Source: Alphaproteobacteria bacterium
GTDB taxonomy: Bacteria > Pseudomonadota > Alphaproteobacteria > Rhizobiales > Rhizobiaceae
Length of the DNA stretch: 64,000 nucleotides
Reading direction: 5' to 3'
Assembly: GCA_024742485.1 (NCBI GenBank)
Contig: JANSYK010000002.1
Span: 868,001 to 932,000, forward strand
Shown: positions 16,731-26,164 of the stretch, in pieces
Numbering within the stretch: position 1 is the first letter of the stretch
Layout of the letters: each line of letters begins with the position of its first letter
Translations under genes and position numbers: made by a program
Notes under the pieces: generated by a model
Told to the model about the DNA's origin: nothing
The model's database searches: none
What the model saw: only the letters and a program-made list of their open reading frames with translations

Positions 16731-17894
16731 ATGCCCATCATCAATCGGATTTCAGCCTATGCGGATGATCTGACCGCCTGGCGTCGCCATCTGCACCAGC
16801 ATCCCGAACTTGGGTTCGAGTGTCATGAAACAGCCGCCTTCGTTGCCGAACGGCTGCGAGAATTCGGTGTGGACGAAATCCACGAGGGGATCGCCACAAG
16901 CGGTGTTGTCGCTGTCATCAACGGGAAAGGCGATGGGCCGGTTATTGGCCTTCGGGCCGACATGGACGCCCTGCCGATGCAGGAAATGACAGGGCTGGAG
17001 CATGCCTCGCGCCATGCGGACAAAATGCACGCCTGCGGTCATGACGGCCACACGGTCATGTTGCTGGGTGCGGCTCGCTATCTCGCCGAAACGCGCAATT
17101 TTGCCGGCAAGGTCGCGCTGATCTTTCAGCCTGCCGAGGAAGAGGGCGGCGGCGGTGGAGTGATGTGCGACGAAGGTGTGATGGAACGGTTCGACATCGC
17201 CCAGGTCTATGCCCTCCACACCGTGCCTGATTTGGAATTCGGCTCCTTTGCCACCAATTCCGGTTACCTGATGGCTGCGGTGGACGATTTTGATATCGTC
17301 ATAACGGGTGACGGTGGCCATGGCGCCTATCCTCATCAGACGAGTGATCCGGTTGCGGCCGCCCTGCAGCTTGGCCAGGCAATCCAGACCATTGTCTCGC
17401 GCAATGTACCGGCTCTCGACCATGTCGTCGTATCCCTGACCAGCATCCAGACCGGCACGGCGCACAACATCATACCGGCAGGCGCTGAACTTGGCGGCAC
17501 GGTTCGCACATTTCGCGGCGAGATGCGCGACAGGATGCAGACACGGCTACAGGAGATTTGTGACGGCGTTGCTGCGGCGATGAATGTAAATGTCCGGCTG
17601 AAGTATCAGCGCAACTACCCGGCAACGAAAAACAGTCCGGAGCAAGCGGACTTCGCAGCCGGCGTGGCGCGGGAAATTGCCGGCACCGACAGGGTGTCGA
17701 CCGACGCGCAACCAGAAATGGGTGCCGAGGATTTTGCCTATATGCTGGAAAGAAGGCCAGGTGCCTATCTGTTCCTGGGCCAGGGTGATGGACCGCATCT
17801 TCACCATCCGACGTTCGATTTCAACGACGACGTCGCACCGGTAGGAGCGTCTTTTTTCGCAACGCTGGTGGAGCGAGCACAACCGGTCGCCTGA
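16731..17894 (+). CDS. M20-family amidohydrolase (hippurate hydrolase-like)
   Basis: 387 residues from ATG 16731 (MPIINRISAYADDLTAWRRHLHQHPELGFE); in-frame ATGs at 16680 and 16701 lie upstream without typical family sequence. Metal ligands are in HACGHDGHTVMLLGAA and QPAEEEGGGGG, with later ligands in ALHTVPDL and a C-terminal HHPTFDFNDD. M20D enzymes hydrolyse N-acyl amino acids or indole conjugates. It has 387 residues, normal for the family. No signal peptide. It appears to be a single transcription unit after the SulP gene. Confidence 0.92.
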   Translation: MPIINRISAYADDLTAWRRHLHQHPELGFECHETAAFVAERLREFGVDEIHEGIATSGVVAVINGKGDGPVIGLRADMDALPMQEMTGLEHASRHADKMHACGHDGHTVMLLGAARYLAETRNFAGKVALIFQPAEEEGGGGGVMCDEGVMERFDIAQVYALHTVPDLEFGSFATNSGYLMAAVDDFDIVITGDGGHGAYPHQTSDPVAAALQLGQAIQTIVSRNVPALDHVVVSLTSIQTGTAHNIIPAGAELGGTVRTFRGEMRDRMQTRLQEICDGVAAAMNVNVRLKYQRNYPATKNSPEQADFAAGVAREIAGTDRVSTDAQPEMGAEDFAYMLERRPGAYLFLGQGDGPHLHHPTFDFNDDVAPVGASFFATLVERAQPVA

Positions 17895-17964
17895 TTCAAT
17901 CCTGGTCACGCACCCTATTTCATTGAACTTAGGTTTATATCCGCAATTGCCGACTCTGCACGCG

Positions 17965-17994
17965 TTGACACCCCTTTCCTCGTCCCGCTAGACG
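17965..17994 (+). promoter_or_regulatory. Candidate sigma-70-type promoter before the flavocytochrome gene
   Basis: TTGACA at 17965-17970 and TAGACG at 17989-17994, 18 bp apart. The -10 match is poor and the leader to the GTG at 18013 would be very short, so the call is tentative. Confidence 0.3.
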
Positions 17995-18012
17995 CGGATT
18001 TGCAACCCGTCC

Positions 18013-19422
18013 GTGCAAATCGTCAGTGATTCAGCTGATTCGATATCCAAGCGCAGGTTTCGGGTCAAACCGTGGGAGGCGCGCGTGCGCCGTACAGGAA
18101 TTGCTGTCGTATTCATCGCGCTGCTCATACCGCTGTTCTGGTTTGTTCCCCTTGCGGCGGAACATGATCCGGCCGCCATTGCAAGCGAGTATCTGGGTGC
18201 CTCGGCGTTGATCGCCATGGCCTTTTCGCAATTGTTGGTAACCCGGATCCCGGCGCTACAGACCGTGTTTGGCGGACAGGATCGCATCTATGTTCAGCAC
18301 AAGTGGCTGGGCATTGGTGCCGTCGCTGCAGTTTTGTTGCATGAGAGCATCGATGCTGAAGTGTCTGGCCTTGGCGGCGAAACAGCACTGTCGGAGATTG
18401 CGGAATCACTCGGTGAAATCGGCTATTACGGCCTTCTGGCGTTGCTTGCCGTCACTCTTCTGACACTGATTCCTTATCACTGGTGGCGCTGGACACACAA
18501 GCTAATGGGCCTGGTGTTCTCATTGGCGGCACTGCACTTCGCTTTCATTGAGAAGCCGTTTGCAACACTTGATCCGGCTGGCCTTTACATTCTGGCGTTC
18601 TGTGTCATCGGGGTGGTTTCCTATCTACTGACCTTGATCCCGTACAATCGGCGCTACGTGCGGAACCGCTATCGCGTAACCGCTATCGAACCGCAGGGTA
18701 AAGCACTCGCCGTCACGCTCACTCCGCGTGGACGCGGACCGCGTCACCGACCTGGTCAGTTTGCCTTCGTTCAATTTGATGTTCCCGGTTGCAGGGAGAC
18801 CCATCCCTATACGATCAGCAAGGCTCCGGACCCGTCCGGCATGCTGCGCTTCACCATCGCTTCGCTGGGTGATCATACCGGAAAATTGCCGGGCATCCTT
18901 TCAGCCGGTACCGAGGCTGTTGTATCTGCCCCATTGGGTCGGTTCACAAGAAAATTCGGCGCGACGAGAGAGATCTGGATTGCCGGTGGCATCGGCGTTA
19001 CACCATTCGTGGCCTGGGCACAGTCCCTTCAGCCAGGCCATGCGCCCATCCATTTTTTCTATAGCGCAAGAACCCGCGGTGCCGCGCCCCATCTCGGGGA
19101 ATTGGAAACGATTGCCAAACAGGATTCCGATTTCCATCTCCACTTTGTCGATTCGTCGGCAGGCAAGCGCCTGACGCCACAGTTCATCTCCCATGCCTTG
19201 GATGATGATCTTATTGGTGCACAAGCCTATTTCTGTGGACCCATACCGATGCGGAACGCCATCCGCTCCGGGCTGTGTCGTCTCGGTCTGCGGGCATCAG
19301 CGTTTCATTTCGAGGAATTCGAGATCCGGTCCGGCATCGGGCTGAGGCGCCTGTTCTCCTGGTTGGCGGCGCGCCACGGGAGTGCTGGACACCCGAAAGG
19401 AAGGCCCCTGCGTGCCGTATAA
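18013..19422 (+). CDS. Ferric reductase-like transmembrane flavocytochrome/ferredoxin reductase
   Basis: 469 residues from GTG 18013, no clear ribosome site. About six transmembrane helices (residues 27-215) of the ferric-reductase-like b-haem domain, with histidines in VQHKWLGIGAVAAVLLHESID and YHWWRWTHKLMGLVFSLAALHFAF as likely haem ligands. An FAD-binding FR-type domain (RPGQFAFVQFD, HPYTISKAP) and a NAD(P)-binding module (IWIAGGIGVTPFVAW, YFCGPIPMRNAI) follow. It would move electrons from NAD(P)H across the inner membrane to an external acceptor such as ferric iron or a periplasmic redox protein. Followed by a PepSY protein and a membrane LuxR regulator, which look like accessory parts. 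Confidence 0.88.
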   Translation: MQIVSDSADSISKRRFRVKPWEARVRRTGIAVVFIALLIPLFWFVPLAAEHDPAAIASEYLGASALIAMAFSQLLVTRIPALQTVFGGQDRIYVQHKWLGIGAVAAVLLHESIDAEVSGLGGETALSEIAESLGEIGYYGLLALLAVTLLTLIPYHWWRWTHKLMGLVFSLAALHFAFIEKPFATLDPAGLYILAFCVIGVVSYLLTLIPYNRRYVRNRYRVTAIEPQGKALAVTLTPRGRGPRHRPGQFAFVQFDVPGCRETHPYTISKAPDPSGMLRFTIASLGDHTGKLPGILSAGTEAVVSAPLGRFTRKFGATREIWIAGGIGVTPFVAWAQSLQPGHAPIHFFYSARTRGAAPHLGELETIAKQDSDFHLHFVDSSAGKRLTPQFISHALDDDLIGAQAYFCGPIPMRNAIRSGLCRLGLRASAFHFEEFEIRSGIGLRRLFSWLAARHGSAGHPKGRPLRAV

Positions 19423-19519
19423 TCCCCAGTTAAATCCCTCGCGATTTGATCTTTCGGTCTATGGCTTCGGCGTCACGCTTCCCCAGATGTCGGAGACCCA
19501 ACCAAAGGAGAAATTGAAA

Positions 19520-19801
19520 ATGATGAATATACTGAAGAACAACGGTCCGGCTCTGACAGGCGTTTGTGTGGCGATGCTGCTGCTTTCCCCGGTTGCGGCA
19601 TCGGCGGCCGTGTCCAAAGGCGATGTTTTGGGCACCACCGAGCAGGCGGTCAGGGCAGCCCTTGAGCAAAAGGGATACACGGTCCAGGAGATCGAAATCG
19701 AAGACGGTGTGATCGAAGCTGAGTTCATCGCGCAGGGCAGCGAGATGGAGATCGAAGTGGACAAGACTACAGGTCAGGTTCTGGAAGTCGAAGACGACTA
19801 A
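19520..19801 (+). CDS. Secreted PepSY-domain protein
   Basis: 93 residues with a signal peptide (NGPALTGVCVAMLLLSPVAASA) and a compact, acidic PepSY domain (TTEQAVRAALEQKGYTVQEIEIEDGVIEAEF ... EIEVDKTTGQVLEVEDD). ATG 19520 is preferred because AAAGGAG sits at 19504-19510. Periplasmic PepSY proteins often act as inhibitors or metal-binding partners, and are commonly encoded with ferric-reductase-like flavocytochromes. It follows the flavocytochrome gene on the same strand and is probably cotranscribed. Confidence 0.88.
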   Translation: MMNILKNNGPALTGVCVAMLLLSPVAASAAVSKGDVLGTTEQAVRAALEQKGYTVQEIEIEDGVIEAEFIAQGSEMEIEVDKTTGQVLEVEDD

Positions 19802-19822
19802 ATCATCTTCGCTGGAACTGGC

Positions 19823-19883
19823 TTCCCGCCACCGACCTGGCCGCGCTCCTGCCCCCCTAGCGGTTCAAGGTCGGTGGCGGGAA
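19823..19883 (+). terminator. 16-bp perfect inverted repeat after the PepSY gene
   Basis: Arms 19823-19838 (TTCCCGCCACCGACCT) and 19868-19883 are exact reverse complements around a 29-nt C-rich loop. No T-tract follows, so this may be a rho-assisted terminator, an mRNA-stabilising stem or a regulatory site before the LuxR gene. Confidence 0.5.
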
Positions 19884-19991
19884 TGATCGTTTAAATGTCG
19901 TTTGCCGCGGATGACCTCCAGCGCGGCAAACGAAAAGGAGTTCATTTTTCTCGCATTAGCTGCAATTGTGCTTTGCGCATGCAGGGATGTA

Positions 19992-20519
19992 ATGAACGGG
20001 AACGCAATGTTGAATTCGGATTTCGTCAGAAGATTTGGTCTGCCGGCGCTGTTTCTGCTCCAGTTCTTTTGTGTTTTGTTTCTTCTTGCCGATGCGGTGG
20101 CGGATGTATTCAAACTTGAAAGCCTGAGTTTCATCAAGGACAGCGACAGTTTTGAATATGCTGTTGTGATAGCCCTGATCATGAGCATGGCCGCGACCGG
20201 TTACAGGATGCGCCGCGTCCTGTTGCGCAACAGGCTCGTGGAAAATCAACTTATGGCCGCCTCCGGTGCTTTTTGCGAGTTGCTTGAGTTGCATTTCGAG
20301 AACTGGAACCTGACAGCGTCCGAACGGGAGGTTGCCCTCCTGGCGATCAAGGGATTCGGAATCGCCGAGATCGCCGATTTGAGAAAGACCAAGGCCGGCA
20401 CGATCAAGGCGCAACTCAACGCAATCTACAAGAAGGCGGATGTTACCGGACGCCCCCAACTCATAAGCCTGTTTGTCGAGGAACTGATGGGCGACACGCT
20501 AGCACCATCTCCTGTTTGA
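19992..20519 (+). CDS. Membrane-anchored LuxR-type helix-turn-helix regulator
   Basis: About 175 residues if started at ATG 19992 (MNGNAMLNSDF), preceded by CAGGGATG; TTG 19902 and ATG 19911 are in-frame alternatives. Two transmembrane helices (LPALFLLQFFCVLFLLADAVADVF and FEYAVVIALIMSMAATGY), a short helical linker and a C-terminal LuxR/GerE HTH (LTASEREVALLAIKGFGIAEIADLRKTKAGTIKAQLNAIYKKADV). No receiver domain. This is a one-component membrane regulator, presumably sensing the envelope or redox state set by the flavocytochrome/PepSY pair just upstream; that link is inference. Confidence 0.82.
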   Translation: MNGNAMLNSDFVRRFGLPALFLLQFFCVLFLLADAVADVFKLESLSFIKDSDSFEYAVVIALIMSMAATGYRMRRVLLRNRLVENQLMAASGAFCELLELHFENWNLTASEREVALLAIKGFGIAEIADLRKTKAGTIKAQLNAIYKKADVTGRPQLISLFVEELMGDTLAPSPV

Positions 20520-20604
20520 TCGACATTTTGCAGACCCTTCCATCCAGGTAACGTGATCCGGTTTCCCGGCGCTTGCGTAAGAGGACGGGGGAGGGAGTCC
20601 GGTT

Positions 20605-22026
20605 GTGAGCGATCCCGTTGCGATTATGTGGTTCCGGCAGGATTTGCGTCTTGCCGACAATCCGGCGCTGAGCCGTGCTGCGCGCAACGGTAGCGTCCTG
20701 CCGATCTATATTCTCGATGATGAGAACGCAGCGAGCCAGGCTATGGGTGCTGCCAGCCGATGGTGGCTCCACCATGCTCTCGACAAACTGAACAGTGACC
20801 TCCACGGTGCCCTGCGCTTCTATCGGGGACGGGCCGACGACATATTGCCGCGATTGATCGACACCCATGGTGCCAGTCTTGTGTGCTGGAACCGGTGTTA
20901 CGAACCCTGGCGCATAGCGCGGGACAAGGACATCAAAACGGCGCTGGTCAATGACGGTGTTGTGGTGGATAGCGACAATGGTTCGCTGCTTTGGGAACCT
21001 TGGGAGGTGCTCAAGAAGGACGGAACGCCCTATCGCGTTTTCACGCCGTTCTACCGCCGTGGCTGCCTTGGGGCCGCACCACCCAGAAAACCCTTGCCGG
21101 CTCCGCAATCGATGAAACTGGTCGACGCACGAGATGCAATGGCAGTGCCACTGGACGATTTGGAGCTGCTGCCTGAAATCCGATGGGACAGGCCTCTCGA
21201 ACCCCACTGGACGATCGGTGAAGATGGCGCGCGGCGGCAGCTCGATGCTTTCCTGAGTGATGGCCTTTCCAACTACAAGGAGGGGCGAAATTTTCCCGCG
21301 CGGGAGAATGTTTCGCGCCTGTCACCCCATTTGCATTGGGGTGCCATCTCCCCCCACCAGGTCTGGCATGCAGCGGCGACAATGGAACCGTCGGCAGATC
21401 TTGATCATTTCAGGAGCGAACTGGGCTGGCGTGAGTTTTCCCACGCGCTACTTTATCATTTTCCCGACCTGCCCACCGCCAATCTCCAGTCTTCTTTCGA
21501 TCGTTTTGCGTGGCGCTCGGATCCGGACCGCCTGCGATGTTGGCAGCGTGGGCAAACCGGGGTTCCGATCGTCGATGCCGGTATGCGGGAACTCTGGCAA
21601 ACGGGCTATATGCACAACCGTGTCCGCATGATTGTCGGTTCGTTTCTGGTGAAAAACCTGCTGCTGCATTGGCGTGATGGTGCCCGCTGGTTCTGGGATT
21701 GCCTTGTCGATGCGGATCTGGCCAACAACAGCGCAAGTTGGCAGTGGATTGCCGGATGCGGGGCCGATGCGGCGCCATTTTTCAGGATCTTCAACCCGGT
21801 GCTTCAGGGCAAGAAATTCGATCCCGATGGGCGTTATACACGACGCTTCGTTCCCGAACTCGCCAATATGCCCGACGCCCATCTGTTCAGTCCCTGGGGC
21901 GCGCCCGAGGATGTTCGCGAGACGGCGGGTGTTCAACTGGGAACGACCTATCCCAGGCCGATTGTCGATCTCAGACGATCACGCGAGGATGCGCTCTCGG
22001 CCTACCGGCAGATCAATCAGTCATAG
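20605..22026 (+). CDS. phrB: Deoxyribodipyrimidine photolyase (FAD, cryptochrome family)
   Basis: 473 residues from GTG 20605 with the ribosome site GGGAGGGAG upstream. N-terminal photolyase antenna domain begins MWFRQDLRLADNPAL. The C-terminal FAD-binding domain shows LSPHLHWGAISPHQVW, FRSELGWREFSHALLYHFPDL, GQTGVPIVDAGMRELWQTGYMHNRVRMIVGSFLVKNLL and DADLANNSASWQWIAGCGADAAPFFRIFNP, which carry FAD contacts and electron-transfer tryptophans of CPD photolyases. It repairs UV-induced pyrimidine dimers using light. It is a class I CPD type by these motifs, although a cryptochrome role cannot be excluded. Confidence 0.96.
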   Translation: MSDPVAIMWFRQDLRLADNPALSRAARNGSVLPIYILDDENAASQAMGAASRWWLHHALDKLNSDLHGALRFYRGRADDILPRLIDTHGASLVCWNRCYEPWRIARDKDIKTALVNDGVVVDSDNGSLLWEPWEVLKKDGTPYRVFTPFYRRGCLGAAPPRKPLPAPQSMKLVDARDAMAVPLDDLELLPEIRWDRPLEPHWTIGEDGARRQLDAFLSDGLSNYKEGRNFPARENVSRLSPHLHWGAISPHQVWHAAATMEPSADLDHFRSELGWREFSHALLYHFPDLPTANLQSSFDRFAWRSDPDRLRCWQRGQTGVPIVDAGMRELWQTGYMHNRVRMIVGSFLVKNLLLHWRDGARWFWDCLVDADLANNSASWQWIAGCGADAAPFFRIFNPVLQGKKFDPDGRYTRRFVPELANMPDAHLFSPWGAPEDVRETAGVQLGTTYPRPIVDLRRSREDALSAYRQINQS

Positions 22027-22106
22027 TTTCATCCGGCAAAAACGGCTATGCAGTGGGTGATGTTTGACACGGTTCACGCATACCATGACCGACCGGAGGG
22101 GCACTG

Positions 22107-22571
22107 ATGAACTTACTGAGCATGGAAAATCCCGTCTTCGTCACCTATGTGATCACCGCCGCCATCATGATTTTGAAACTCATGGGGCAGGGCTGGATGA
22201 CGGTATACAGAATGATCAAGGCGGATGCCGGATTGTTGAATCCGGAGGACCTCACGGCGGGGCCTGCCAACCGCAATCCGCGGCCGGAACAACTTGAACC
22301 GAACGACTATGTCGAACGGTCCCGGCGCATGCAGCGCAACGATCTTGAAAGCATCCCGGGATTCCTTGCCTGCGGTCTCATCTTCGTGGCTGTGGCGCCG
22401 CCGGCGGTTCTCGCCGGCATCTTGATGTACGGGTTTGTCATTGCCCGGCTGGCGCATTCGCTGGCCTACGCAACGGGGCAACGTCATGAAATGCGAGCAG
22501 CCCTGTTTGCCGTCGGTTCGATTGCCGTCGTCGTCATGGCGGTCTATGCGCTCTTCGCAGCACTTTTCTGA
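22107..22571 (+). CDS. MAPEG-family membrane protein
   Basis: 154 residues with four transmembrane segments. The loop motif RSRRMQRNDLESIPGFLACGLIFVA matches the MAPEG signature (ERxxxAxxNxxExxP) of microsomal glutathione S-transferase 1-like proteins. Start ATG 22107 has a strong GGAGGGG site. The bacterial role is not established: glutathione-dependent detoxification or eicosanoid-like chemistry is assumed by homology. It lies between photolyase and a PEP-mutase-family gene on the same strand. Confidence 0.9.
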   Translation: MNLLSMENPVFVTYVITAAIMILKLMGQGWMTVYRMIKADAGLLNPEDLTAGPANRNPRPEQLEPNDYVERSRRMQRNDLESIPGFLACGLIFVAVAPPAVLAGILMYGFVIARLAHSLAYATGQRHEMRAALFAVGSIAVVVMAVYALFAALF

Positions 22572-22597
22572 GTGACGACGAACACGGACCACACATC

Positions 22598-23491
22598 ATG
22601 AGAACCACGACCCGATTTCGCGCGCTGTTCGAGGCACCCGACTTTCTCTTCCTGCCCGGAGCCTATGATGCGCTGTCGGCAAAACTTGCAGAGCGCGCCG
22701 GTTTCGATGCCATCATCGTCGGAGGATATTCGGTGACCGGCGCGTTGCTGGCCGCTCCGGACAGTTCCCAATTGGGGCTGGGCGAAATGACGGAACACTA
22801 TCGCCGAATCTGCGATGCCATCGATGTGCCGGTGCTTGTCGATGCCGATACCGGTTTTGGCAATGTGACCAATGTTCGTCGGACCACGCAGCAACTGGAG
22901 CAAGCCGGTGTCGCCGGATTCTTCATGGAAGATCAGGTCTTTCCAAAGCGCTGCGGCCACACGCCCGGCAAGGCTGTCATCCCGACCGAAGAGATGGTCG
23001 CCAAGATCAAGGCTGCAACCGATGCACGGACCGATTCCGACCTCGTGCTGATGGCCCGTACCGATGCGCTGGCCGTCGAGGGGCTGGATGCCACTCTCGA
23101 ACGGGCCGCGCTGTATCGCGAGGCCGGCGCGGACACTTTGTTCATCGAAGCGCCGCGAACGGTTGACCAAATGCGACGCATCATCGGTGAGCTTGGCGGG
23201 TTGCACATGGCCAACATGATCGATTTCGGCATGACACCGGACCTGACGGCCGCCGAGCTTCACGAGATCGGATACGCCGCCGGATGCTGGGGGTTGAGCC
23301 CGATTTTCACCGCCGCAAAAGCCATGGCCGATCTTTACGCGCAAATGAAAGTGGATGGGACGTCAAGTGGAGCGCGGGATCGGATGATGACCTTTGATGC
23401 CTTCACCGACCTTGTGGGCCTGCCGGAAATGCGGCAAGGCGAGCAGGCTGCCCTGGATTTTGCGCGTGCGCTGCTGCAATCGCGGAAATAG
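22598..23491 (+). CDS. Isocitrate lyase/PEP mutase-family enzyme
   Basis: 297 residues with the alpha/beta-barrel family motifs DADTGFGNVTNVRRT and FMEDQVFPKRCGHTPGKAV (the KRCGH loop replaces the classic KKCGH), then LMARTDALAVEGLDATLERA. Members include methylisocitrate lyase, oxaloacetate decarboxylase and carboxyphosphonoenolpyruvate mutase. The exact substrate cannot be fixed; the sequence is nearest to the oxaloacetate decarboxylase/2,3-dimethylmalate lyase-like group in my recollection. Convergent with dddP, 27 bp between stops. Confidence 0.88.
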   Translation: MRTTTRFRALFEAPDFLFLPGAYDALSAKLAERAGFDAIIVGGYSVTGALLAAPDSSQLGLGEMTEHYRRICDAIDVPVLVDADTGFGNVTNVRRTTQQLEQAGVAGFFMEDQVFPKRCGHTPGKAVIPTEEMVAKIKAATDARTDSDLVLMARTDALAVEGLDATLERAALYREAGADTLFIEAPRTVDQMRRIIGELGGLHMANMIDFGMTPDLTAAELHEIGYAAGCWGLSPIFTAAKAMADLYAQMKVDGTSSGARDRMMTFDAFTDLVGLPEMRQGEQAALDFARALLQSRK

Positions 23492-23518
23492 GCACATCCG
23501 ACACGGGCGAATCGTGGT

Positions 23519-24853
23519 TCAGCCGTCGAGAAGCCGCTGTTCATAGGGGTAGTAGGTCAGGATCTCATAACCCGTGTCGGTAATCAGCACCTGCTCTTCG
23601 AGCTTGACGCCCTCCCTGCCGCCGACGGCGCCGATATAGGCTTCAACGCACATCACCATGCCGGGCACCAACTGACCGTCATAACCCGCTTCTTCATAGT
23701 CCTCCGGGTAGCGGATGCTCGGATATTCATCGCATAGCCCCACGCCATGGGCGATCACCCCATAGCGTTGGGCGCGAAAGGCTTCCGGCAACCGTTGCGC
23801 CTTCTGCGTGATTTCCTCGAAGCCCATGCCCGGTTTCATCAGTTCCATATTGGTCATGATGTGATCATATGCCGTTTGGTAGAGGCTTTTCTGCTCGGCC
23901 GTCGGCTCGAAATCTCCGACCATCCAGGTGCGGGAAATGTCCACGCAGCTGCCATAGCAACCGATCAGGTCCGTATCGAACGCCAGCAATTCTCCATGCT
24001 GTATGATCCGCGGCCCGCATTCCTGGAACCAGGGATTGGTGCGCGGCCCGGATGAAAGAAGGCGTGTCTCGATCCACTCGCCACCGCGCCGGATATTTTC
24101 CGCATGCAGAACCGACCAGACGTCGTTTTCCGTGAGCCCGGGCGCAACGGCATTCTGCATCTTGCCGATCGCCGCTTCACAGGCATGGATAGCGCAGCGC
24201 ATGGCGGCCAGATCGTCCTGCCCCTTGATGGAGCGCGCAAATTCGGTGACCTCCTGTCCGTCGAACACGTCGACCCCCAGCGCCTGGAGAGCAAGCAGTC
24301 CGGGGTTTTCGATCCGGTCGATCGCCAGCCGACGGTTATCGCCGCCATGGGCGCGCAACAATTCGTCGACCTGCGCGGCAAACAGGCCGGCATGTTCCTC
24401 CAGCCGGTCGCCGCTTTCAAAAAAGAAGAAACTGGCGCCGTGTCGGACTTCGCGAACCAGAGGCGCATGCGCCGAGAGGTGGTCGCAGGCATGAAAGTCC
24501 CACAGCACGATGTACCCGTCAGCGGAAATGAAGCAGGCGCGGACCGGATTGTGGGTGATCCACAACTGCATATTGGTCGTGTCGGTCGCGTAACGGATAT
24601 TCAGCGGGTCGAAACACAAAAGCCCGGCATAATCATGTTGCCTGAGCTGACCCACCAACCGGTCCAGCCGATATTGGCGCATCCGTTCCAGATTGGGTGC
24701 GGTCAGCCCCGCTTCCGCCCATTCGTTGAATGCCAGGGCCGTCGGGCCGATTTCAACCCGGTCATTGTCGTCGGGCGATCCATCCGGTTTCGTCGGCACT
24801 GCGCGGCGGCGTGTTGGATCGATTTTCTGGTTCGAAACTGAAAAGACGCTCAT
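23519..24853 (-). CDS. dddP: Dimethylsulfoniopropionate lyase DddP (M24 fold)
   Basis: 444 residues from ATG 24853 (MSVFSVSNQKIDPTR). It matches DddP throughout, not just the M24 fold: RVEIGPTALAFNEWAEAGL, LNIRYATDTTNMQLW, RRGGEWIETRLLSSGPRTNPWFQECGPR. The metal ligands are conserved: Asp residues in FDTDLIG and VDISR, His in AHGVGLCDE, Glu in CVEAYIG and KLEEQVLI. DddP cleaves DMSP to dimethylsulfide and acrylate. Cytoplasmic. No other dmd/ddd gene is adjacent, so acrylate would be processed by enzymes elsewhere or feed propionate routes. A non-DMSP M24 peptidase is unlikely given the family-specific N-terminus. Confidence 0.9.
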   Translation of the reverse strand: MSVFSVSNQKIDPTRRRAVPTKPDGSPDDNDRVEIGPTALAFNEWAEAGLTAPNLERMRQYRLDRLVGQLRQHDYAGLLCFDPLNIRYATDTTNMQLWITHNPVRACFISADGYIVLWDFHACDHLSAHAPLVREVRHGASFFFFESGDRLEEHAGLFAAQVDELLRAHGGDNRRLAIDRIENPGLLALQALGVDVFDGQEVTEFARSIKGQDDLAAMRCAIHACEAAIGKMQNAVAPGLTENDVWSVLHAENIRRGGEWIETRLLSSGPRTNPWFQECGPRIIQHGELLAFDTDLIGCYGSCVDISRTWMVGDFEPTAEQKSLYQTAYDHIMTNMELMKPGMGFEEITQKAQRLPEAFRAQRYGVIAHGVGLCDEYPSIRYPEDYEEAGYDGQLVPGMVMCVEAYIGAVGGREGVKLEEQVLITDTGYEILTYYPYEQRLLDG

Positions 24854-25079
24854 CCCTGTCCCCACCCGTTCCGTATCGCCCTGAGGTTACAGCAACAGGT
24901 TCCGGATGCGCTTTCAATCGCGACCTGCACATGGCGTTTTGCGTCCTCGTGCCATCATGAAAATTACCGGATATTCACACCGTAGCTGCGGGTGGCACTG
25001 GTTCTTGGCAAAAAATCTCTATATGCAAGCCGCAACACCTGCGCGGTCCTGAGCGGCACCGGGCAAGCTGACCAAGACA

Positions 25080-26135
25080 ATGGGTCCATCCATGCAGGAA
25101 ATCATATTGCGCCGTCCTGACGATTGGCACCTTCATCTTCGCGATGGCGATATGTTGGAGGCCGTATTGCCATTCAGCGCCGCGCATTTTGAGCGTGCCA
25201 TCATCATGCCGAATCTGGTGCCGCCGATCATCGACACGACCATGGCAAAGGCCTACCACGACCGGATCATGCGCGCCGCTCCGCAGGACCACTCGTTTAC
25301 GCCGTTGATGACGCTCTACCTGACGGAAGATACCGTAGCCGATGATGTCGTTGCCGGCTTTCAAGAGGGCCTGATAACAGCGGTCAAGCTCTATCCGGCC
25401 GGAGCGACCACCAACTCCCATAGCGGCGTACGCGACATTCACGCCGTCTATCCGGTGTTGGAGAAAATGGCAAAGGCCGGCGTGCCTCTGTGCATTCATG
25501 GCGAGGTCACGGACCCCGATGTCGACATATTTGATCGCGAAGCAGTGTTTATTGAACGGGTCCTCAGCCCTTTGCGGGACTCGGTCCCCGGTCTCAAAAT
25601 CATATTGGAGCATCTGACCACCGCAGATGGTGTCGACTATGTGGGTGAATCGGGCGACGGCATTGCCGCAACGATCACCACCCATCACTTGATCATCAAT
25701 CGGAACGCGATATTGGTCGGCGGAATCAAACCGCATTACTACTGCCTGCCGGTGGCCAAGCGCGAACGCCATCGGCTGGCGCTTCGCAAGGCTGCCACCT
25801 CCGGCAATCCGCGCTATTTTCTCGGGACGGATTCCGCCCCGCATCTCGATGCGGACAAGGAAAGCCCGTGCGGCTGCGCGGGTGTGTTCTCCTCGATCAA
25901 TACCATGGCCTGCCTGGCCCATGTTTTTGAAGAGGAAGGCGCCCTGGACCGGTTGGAAGGATTCGCCTCGTTGCATGGACCGGCATTTTACGGTCTCCCG
26001 GTCAATGAGGAGATGATCCGGCTGGTGCGGCGGGATGCACCGGTTACGCTGCCGGACAAGATTGATACCCCATCGGGATCGGTGACGGTTTTCGATCCGA
26101 TGTTCCCGATCCACTGGGATGTCGCGGTGGCATAG
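25080..26135 (+). CDS. pyrC: Dihydroorotase, class II
   Basis: 351 residues from ATG 25080; ATG 25092 is a possible alternative, while 25080 gives the N-terminal length usual for PyrC. Zinc ligands: HLHLRDG near the N-terminus, the carbamylated lysine in [14 protein letters not shown], His in LCIHGEVT and EHLTT, and the catalytic Asp in LGTDSAPH. The enzyme closes carbamoyl-aspartate to dihydroorotate in pyrimidine synthesis. It is followed by pyrE in an operon 29 bp away. Confidence 0.97.
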   Translation: MGPSMQEIILRRPDDWHLHLRDGDMLEAVLPFSAAHFERAIIMPNLVPPIIDTTMAKAYHDRIMRAAPQDHSFTPLMTLYLTEDTVADDVVAGFQEGLITAVKLYPAGATTNSHSGVRDIHAVYPVLEKMAKAGVPLCIHGEVTDPDVDIFDREAVFIERVLSPLRDSVPGLKIILEHLTTADGVDYVGESGDGIAATITTHHLIINRNAILVGGIKPHYYCLPVAKRERHRLALRKAATSGNPRYFLGTDSAPHLDADKESPCGCAGVFSSINTMACLAHVFEEEGALDRLEGFASLHGPAFYGLPVNEEMIRLVRRDAPVTLPDKIDTPSGSVTVFDPMFPIHWDVAVA

Positions 26136-26164
26136 GGCGCGAAGTCGCAAAAAGAGGAAAAGAG

